Part shown: positions 7,075 to 9,955 of the stretch, piece after piece
Layout of the letters: each line of letters begins with the position of its first letter
Position numbering within the stretch: the first letter of the stretch is position 1
DNA from: an uncultured Verrucomicrobiota bacterium
Lineage (GTDB): Bacteria > Verrucomicrobiota > Verrucomicrobiia > Limisphaerales > UBA9464
Assembly: GCA_903864375.1 (NCBI GenBank)
Contig: CAIPFS010000387.1
Span: 1 to 9,955 of the forward strand
Reading direction: 5' to 3'
Length of the DNA: 9,955 nt
Program-made: the position numbers and the translations under genes
Notes under the pieces: model-generated
The model's database searches: none
What the model was told of the DNA's origin: nothing
Seen by the model: the letters and a program-made list of their open reading frames with translations, nothing else

Positions 7075-7851
7075 TTGAATCGCGGGGTGTCTCCGACGCA
7101 ACTCCGATTGCTTCCCGATGCGCAACCGCTGGTGGAGCGGTTGGGACGGGATTTCTTTCGAAGTTTGCCATCGCATTCCGGGGTCTACCGGTTCCGCGAC
7201 GCGTCCCATACCGTCATTTATGTCGGCAAGGCGAAGAATCTGCGCCAACGCCTGAGTCAGTACCGCGTGGCGAATCCCGAGCAATTACCTCGAAGGACGA
7301 TCCGGTTGCTGCATACCGCGGTGTCGATCGATTGGGAGGAGTGTCCGGATGAAGGTGCCGCGCTGGCGCGGGAGAGGGAGCTGTTGCTGGCGCTTCGCCC
7401 CCGATTCAACCGCGCCGGAGTCTGGCCGGGCCGTCCCCGGTTTTTGGTCTGGCGCCTTGCCGAAGGAATTCTCGAATTGGGTCTGGAGCAGGAGCCTCCC
7501 GTCGATTGGAAGCAGGCGGGTCCCTGGGGCGGCGTTGCCGTGCGGCTTCAAACGGGGATCACCCGGCTCCTGTGGCTGGGACTTCATCCCTCCCGAAGTG
7601 TGACAACGATGCCGCTGGGGTGGTTTGAAAAGTCGTCGTTGGGACCGGTCCGGCTGGGCGGCAGCGGCTGGGCCCCGGAACGATTAAACGAGGCCGCGAC
7701 CCAATTGGTGCTCCTGTTCAGCGGTCACCTCGATGGGTTTGTGGAATGGTTGAGCCTGAGCACGGATTCCCACCCGCTGGACCGGGAGATGGCCGCCGTG
7801 GATTTGGAATGGCTCAGCGGATTCATGGAGAAACAACGACGGAAGTCATGA
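7075..7851 (+). CDS. GIY-YIG nuclease family protein with an unrecognised C-terminal half
   Basis: The 258-residue product has a GIY-YIG domain of the UvrC N-terminal kind at about residues 30-115. It shows SGVYRF (GVY at 36-38), VIYVGKAKNLRQRL (YVG at 49-51, catalytic-type Arg near 59) and ALARERELLLALRPRFN, where E100 aligns with the metal-binding Glu of UvrC. Such domains cut DNA using a Tyr, an Arg and one metal ion. The rest (116-258) has no UVR, RNase H-like or HhH segment that I recognise, so this is not UvrC itself; a Cho-like or independent repair or mobile-element nuclease is possible. The start is uncertain: TTG at 7075 is close to an in-frame stop at 7066, and a GTG at 7087 is equally plausible. 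No Shine-Dalgarno is clear. No partner gene is adjacent. Confidence 0.82.
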   Translation: MNRGVSPTQLRLLPDAQPLVERLGRDFFRSLPSHSGVYRFRDASHTVIYVGKAKNLRQRLSQYRVANPEQLPRRTIRLLHTAVSIDWEECPDEGAALARERELLLALRPRFNRAGVWPGRPRFLVWRLAEGILELGLEQEPPVDWKQAGPWGGVAVRLQTGITRLLWLGLHPSRSVTTMPLGWFEKSSLGPVRLGGSGWAPERLNEAATQLVLLFSGHLDGFVEWLSLSTDSHPLDREMAAVDLEWLSGFMEKQRRKS

Positions 7852-7962
7852 TGTCGGCGGGGCCCCGGATGGTAGCGCGGTTCATTTTATTGTTTCGGGC
7901 CGGCCGCCGGGGATGGGGATGGAGTGAACGTTCCCGAGGGGCGATGGAATCACAGTCTGCGG

Positions 7963-7999
7963 CGGCGAATGGAACCTGTTTTCCTGTAACCGTTCGCCG
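7963..7999 (+). other. Stem-loop in the leader of the Gly-rich protein gene
   Basis: CGGCGAATGG (7963-7972) pairs with CCGTTCGCCG (7990-7999) over ten base pairs with one G-U, around a 17-base loop. It sits after the GIY-YIG stop and 57 bases before the likely ATG of the next gene. It could be a weak terminator of the first, a 5' leader structure of the second, or chance in GC-rich DNA. No T-run follows and I see no known riboswitch motif. Confidence 0.4.
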
Positions 8000-8056
8000 G
8001 GACCATCAGTCTCGATGACCGTTAGCACAACACATCCAAATCTATCGATGACTCCC

Positions 8057-8620
8057 ATGAATCGCTTCCTTCGTCCAATCGTCGGGGTGGGTTTAGCCGC
8101 CCTGGTCACTGTCGGAACCGCGTGCGCTCAGGACGCTGCGCAACCGCCTGCCGGAGGGCCTCCCGGCGGACCTGGTGGTCCCGGTGGCGGACGCAATTTC
8201 GATCCCGCCCAATTCCAGAAAATGATGCTGGAGCGGTACCGGGAGCAGCTCGGGGTCAAGGATGATGAGGAATGGAAGTTGATTGAAACCCGGATCCAAA
8301 AGGTGACCGAAGCCCGCATGGCGGTGGGCTTCCGGGGACCCGGCGGATTTGGTGGTCGGCGCGGCGGACCCGGCGGGCCTGGCGGCCCGGGAAACAATGG
8401 TCGTCGTGGACCTGGCGGCGAGGCGAGCCCCGAACAGGAAGCGTTGCAAAAGGCCGTCGACGACAATGCGTCGGCGGACGTGGTCAAGGCGAAGCTTTCG
8501 GCTTACCGCGCCTCGGTGAAGGACAAGGAAGCCAAGCTGGAAGCCGCCCAGGAAGATTTGCGCAAGGTGCTTTCCGTCAAACAGGAAGCCGCAGCCGTTC
8601 TGGGTGGGTTGCTCAAGTAG
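8057..8620 (+). CDS. Small exported Gly/Pro-rich protein with two helical segments, function unknown
   Basis: The likely product is 187 residues from the ATG at 8057; in-frame ATGs at 8048 and 8015 would add 3 or 14 residues ahead of the signal peptide. Residues 1-24 are a signal peptide (basic MNRFLR, hydrophobic PIVGVGLAALVTVG, cleavage near TACA|Q). The Cys before the cut does not fit a lipobox well. The mature protein alternates low-complexity Gly/Pro stretches (about 28-46 and 90-117) with charged amphipathic helices: MMLERYREQLGVKDDEEWKL in the middle and a long Lys/Glu/Ala-rich helix at the end. I recall similar proteins as uncharacterised families in verrucomicrobia. The pattern loosely resembles Spy/CpxP-type periplasmic proteins, but I see no defining motif. 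It lies 63 bp upstream of gspE and may be coexpressed with it. Confidence 0.8.
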   Translation: MNRFLRPIVGVGLAALVTVGTACAQDAAQPPAGGPPGGPGGPGGGRNFDPAQFQKMMLERYREQLGVKDDEEWKLIETRIQKVTEARMAVGFRGPGGFGGRRGGPGGPGGPGNNGRRGPGGEASPEQEALQKAVDDNASADVVKAKLSAYRASVKDKEAKLEAAQEDLRKVLSVKQEAAAVLGGLLK

Positions 8621-8683
8621 GTGGTTGCCACACTGCACCTGACCTCTTCGAAGATCTGTTTCCGACTCTCCCCTTTTCACACC

Positions 8684-9955
8684 ATGGCCGAAACGACATC
8701 TGGAACCCTGCTCGATCGCATGGTGGCGGATTTTCAGGTTTCAGCGGCTGATCGGCCCCTGGTCAGCCGGACCTTGGAGGAAGAGGGGGGGGCGGGAATG
8801 GAATCCGAAGCGGACGTGCTCCGCTGGGTCGCCCGGGAGTATGCCGTTCCCTACAATCCGTTGGACGACATCCAGCCGGAGAAGGAACTGCTGGGACTTT
8901 TTCCGGCCCGGATGCTTCTCAAGGAGGAATTGCTTCCGATCCGTCGGGAAAACGGTCGGGTCGATGTCGCCACCAGCCGCCTTTTTTCCACCTCTGGACT
9001 TGATGGGCTCAAAGCGGTCACCGGCCTCCGGTTGCAGCCGGTTCTGGCTCCCCGGGAAGCGATCCAGCGGGAGCTGAAAAAGTGGCTGGGTGTCGGCGCC
9101 GACACCCTTGGTACCCTCGGTGAAGAAGGGTCCTTTCAGGTCGTCGAGGACGAGAACGACGAAAATACCAATCTGGATGAGGCGGCCGAGGACGCCTCGA
9201 TCATCCGTTTCGTCAATCAGATCCTTCGGGATGCCATCGAACTGCGGGCTTCCGACATTCACCTCGAACCGTTCGAGAATGAATTGCGGATTCGATACCG
9301 CATTGATGGTGTGCTTCAGGAGGTCCCGGTTCCGGCGCAGATCAAACGCTTTCAACCGGCCATTGTTTCGCGGGTCAAAATCCTCAGCCACCTCAACATC
9401 GCGGAGAAACGATTGCCGCAGGATGGACGCATCAAGATTCGGTTGGATGACGCCGAGGTGGACATCCGGGTTTCGGTGATCCCGATGTTGCATGGTGAGG
9501 CGGTGGTGCTGCGATTGTTGCGCCAAAACGCCACTCTGCGGGGCATGGGGCAACTGGGGATGGATGCCCGCGATCTGGCGTCATTCCAGCGGGTCCTGGC
9601 CTTGCCGCACGGGATCATTCTGGTGACGGGACCCACCGGCAGCGGCAAGACCTCGACGTTATATACGGCCCTCAACGCCATCAACGACGCAGTCCGGAAA
9701 ATCATCACCATCGAGGATCCCATCGAATATCAGTTGCGGGGGATCAACCAGATTCAGGTGTCGGAAAAGTCCGGACTGACCTTCGCCCGTGGGCTTCGGG
9801 CGATTTTGCGGCATGATCCGGATGTCTTGTTGATCGGCGAAATCCGGGATCGGGAAACCGCGCAGATTGCCGTTCAGGCATCGCTCACCGGGCATCTGGT
9901 TCTTTCCACCTTGCACACGAATGATGCCCCCGGGGCATTGACCCGACTGGTGGAC
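8684..9955 (+). CDS. gspE: GspE-type type II secretion / type IV pilus assembly ATPase, 3' end beyond the window
   Basis: The visible 424 codons have all landmarks of a secretion ATPase of the GspE/PilB family, usually about 560 residues. An N-terminal MshEN/T2SSE_N-like domain covers about residues 40-140. A linker rich in Asp/Glu follows, then RASDIHLEP (188-196), the Walker A GPTGSGKT (316-323), the Asp box TIEDPIEY (from 342), the Walker B DVLLIGEIRD (380-389) and the His box TGHLVLSTLHTN (402-413). The wording around the Walker A (PHGIILVTGPTGSGKTSTLY) and ARGLRAILRHDPDVLLIGE are closer to GspE than PilB. The enzyme is a cytoplasmic hexamer that powers pseudopilus assembly at the inner membrane. 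The zinc-binding CxxC region expected further on lies outside the window. The ATG at 8684 has no clear Shine-Dalgarno. Downstream T2SS genes are expected to the right but cannot be seen. Confidence 0.94.
   Translation, partial: MAETTSGTLLDRMVADFQVSAADRPLVSRTLEEEGGAGMESEADVLRWVAREYAVPYNPLDDIQPEKELLGLFPARMLLKEELLPIRRENGRVDVATSRLFSTSGLDGLKAVTGLRLQPVLAPREAIQRELKKWLGVGADTLGTLGEEGSFQVVEDENDENTNLDEAAEDASIIRFVNQILRDAIELRASDIHLEPFENELRIRYRIDGVLQEVPVPAQIKRFQPAIVSRVKILSHLNIAEKRLPQDGRIKIRLDDAEVDIRVSVIPMLHGEAVVLRLLRQNATLRGMGQLGMDARDLASFQRVLALPHGIILVTGPTGSGKTSTLYTALNAINDAVRKIITIEDPIEYQLRGINQIQVSEKSGLTFARGLRAILRHDPDVLLIGEIRDRETAQIAVQASLTGHLVLSTLHTNDAPGALTRLVD

Noticed and set aside
7075..7851. Full UvrC
   Set aside because: Only the GIY-YIG domain is present; the length is 258 residues and the UVR, RNase H-like and HhH parts are missing.
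7746..8018. Small plus-strand frame of 90 codons after the GIY-YIG domain
   Set aside because: Overlaps the end of the GIY-YIG gene in another frame, with no signal peptide or domain and no better start signal.

Overview
The window looks like part of a chromosome from the Verrucomicrobia/Planctomycetes (PVC) group, most likely a GC-rich verrucomicrobium. This rests on three things. One is a huge secreted protein joining a planctomycete-type cytochrome c motif to DUF1549 and DUF1553, a combination typical of PVC bacteria. The second is a short Gly/Pro-rich exported protein upstream of a type II secretion ATPase. The third is an intergenic stretch packed with short palindromes of a kind common in these genomes. 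The lineage is an inference; there is no rRNA or other definitive marker here.

Layout. (1) 1-3086, minus strand: an uninterrupted 1028-codon reading frame for a secreted PSCyt1/DUF1549/DUF1553 protein, with its 3' end beyond the left edge. (2) A 121-bp divergent gap, then on the plus strand a secreted 7-bladed beta-propeller lactonase-family protein (3208-4365) and, 17 bp later, yajQ (4383-4868). (3) 4869-5533: a 665-bp convergent intergenic region with no credible gene but at least seven short inverted repeats, a mosaic of REP-like elements. (4) 5534-7033, minus strand: an exported amidohydrolase of the ATZ/TRZ type. (5) Diverging from it on the plus strand: a GIY-YIG nuclease-family protein (7075-7851), a small exported Gly-rich protein (8057-8620), and a GspE-type secretion ATPase (8684 onward) cut by the right edge.

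How they might work together. Four of the seven genes (cytochrome/DUF1553, lactonase, amidohydrolase, Gly-rich protein) have N-terminal signal peptides, so the window is rich in envelope functions. The divergent cytochrome and lactonase genes could share control and both act on sugars or sugar lactones in the periplasm, but this is an inference from position only. gspE probably opens a type II secretion or pilus assembly locus to the right. YajQ and the GIY-YIG protein are cytoplasmic and look unrelated to their neighbours.

I found no tRNA, rRNA, CRISPR array, transposase, prophage gene or convincing new multi-gene system. The most unusual material is the palindrome-rich region at 4869-5533. 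Most start codons lack a clear Shine-Dalgarno sequence, so starts were chosen mainly by signal peptides and domain boundaries.
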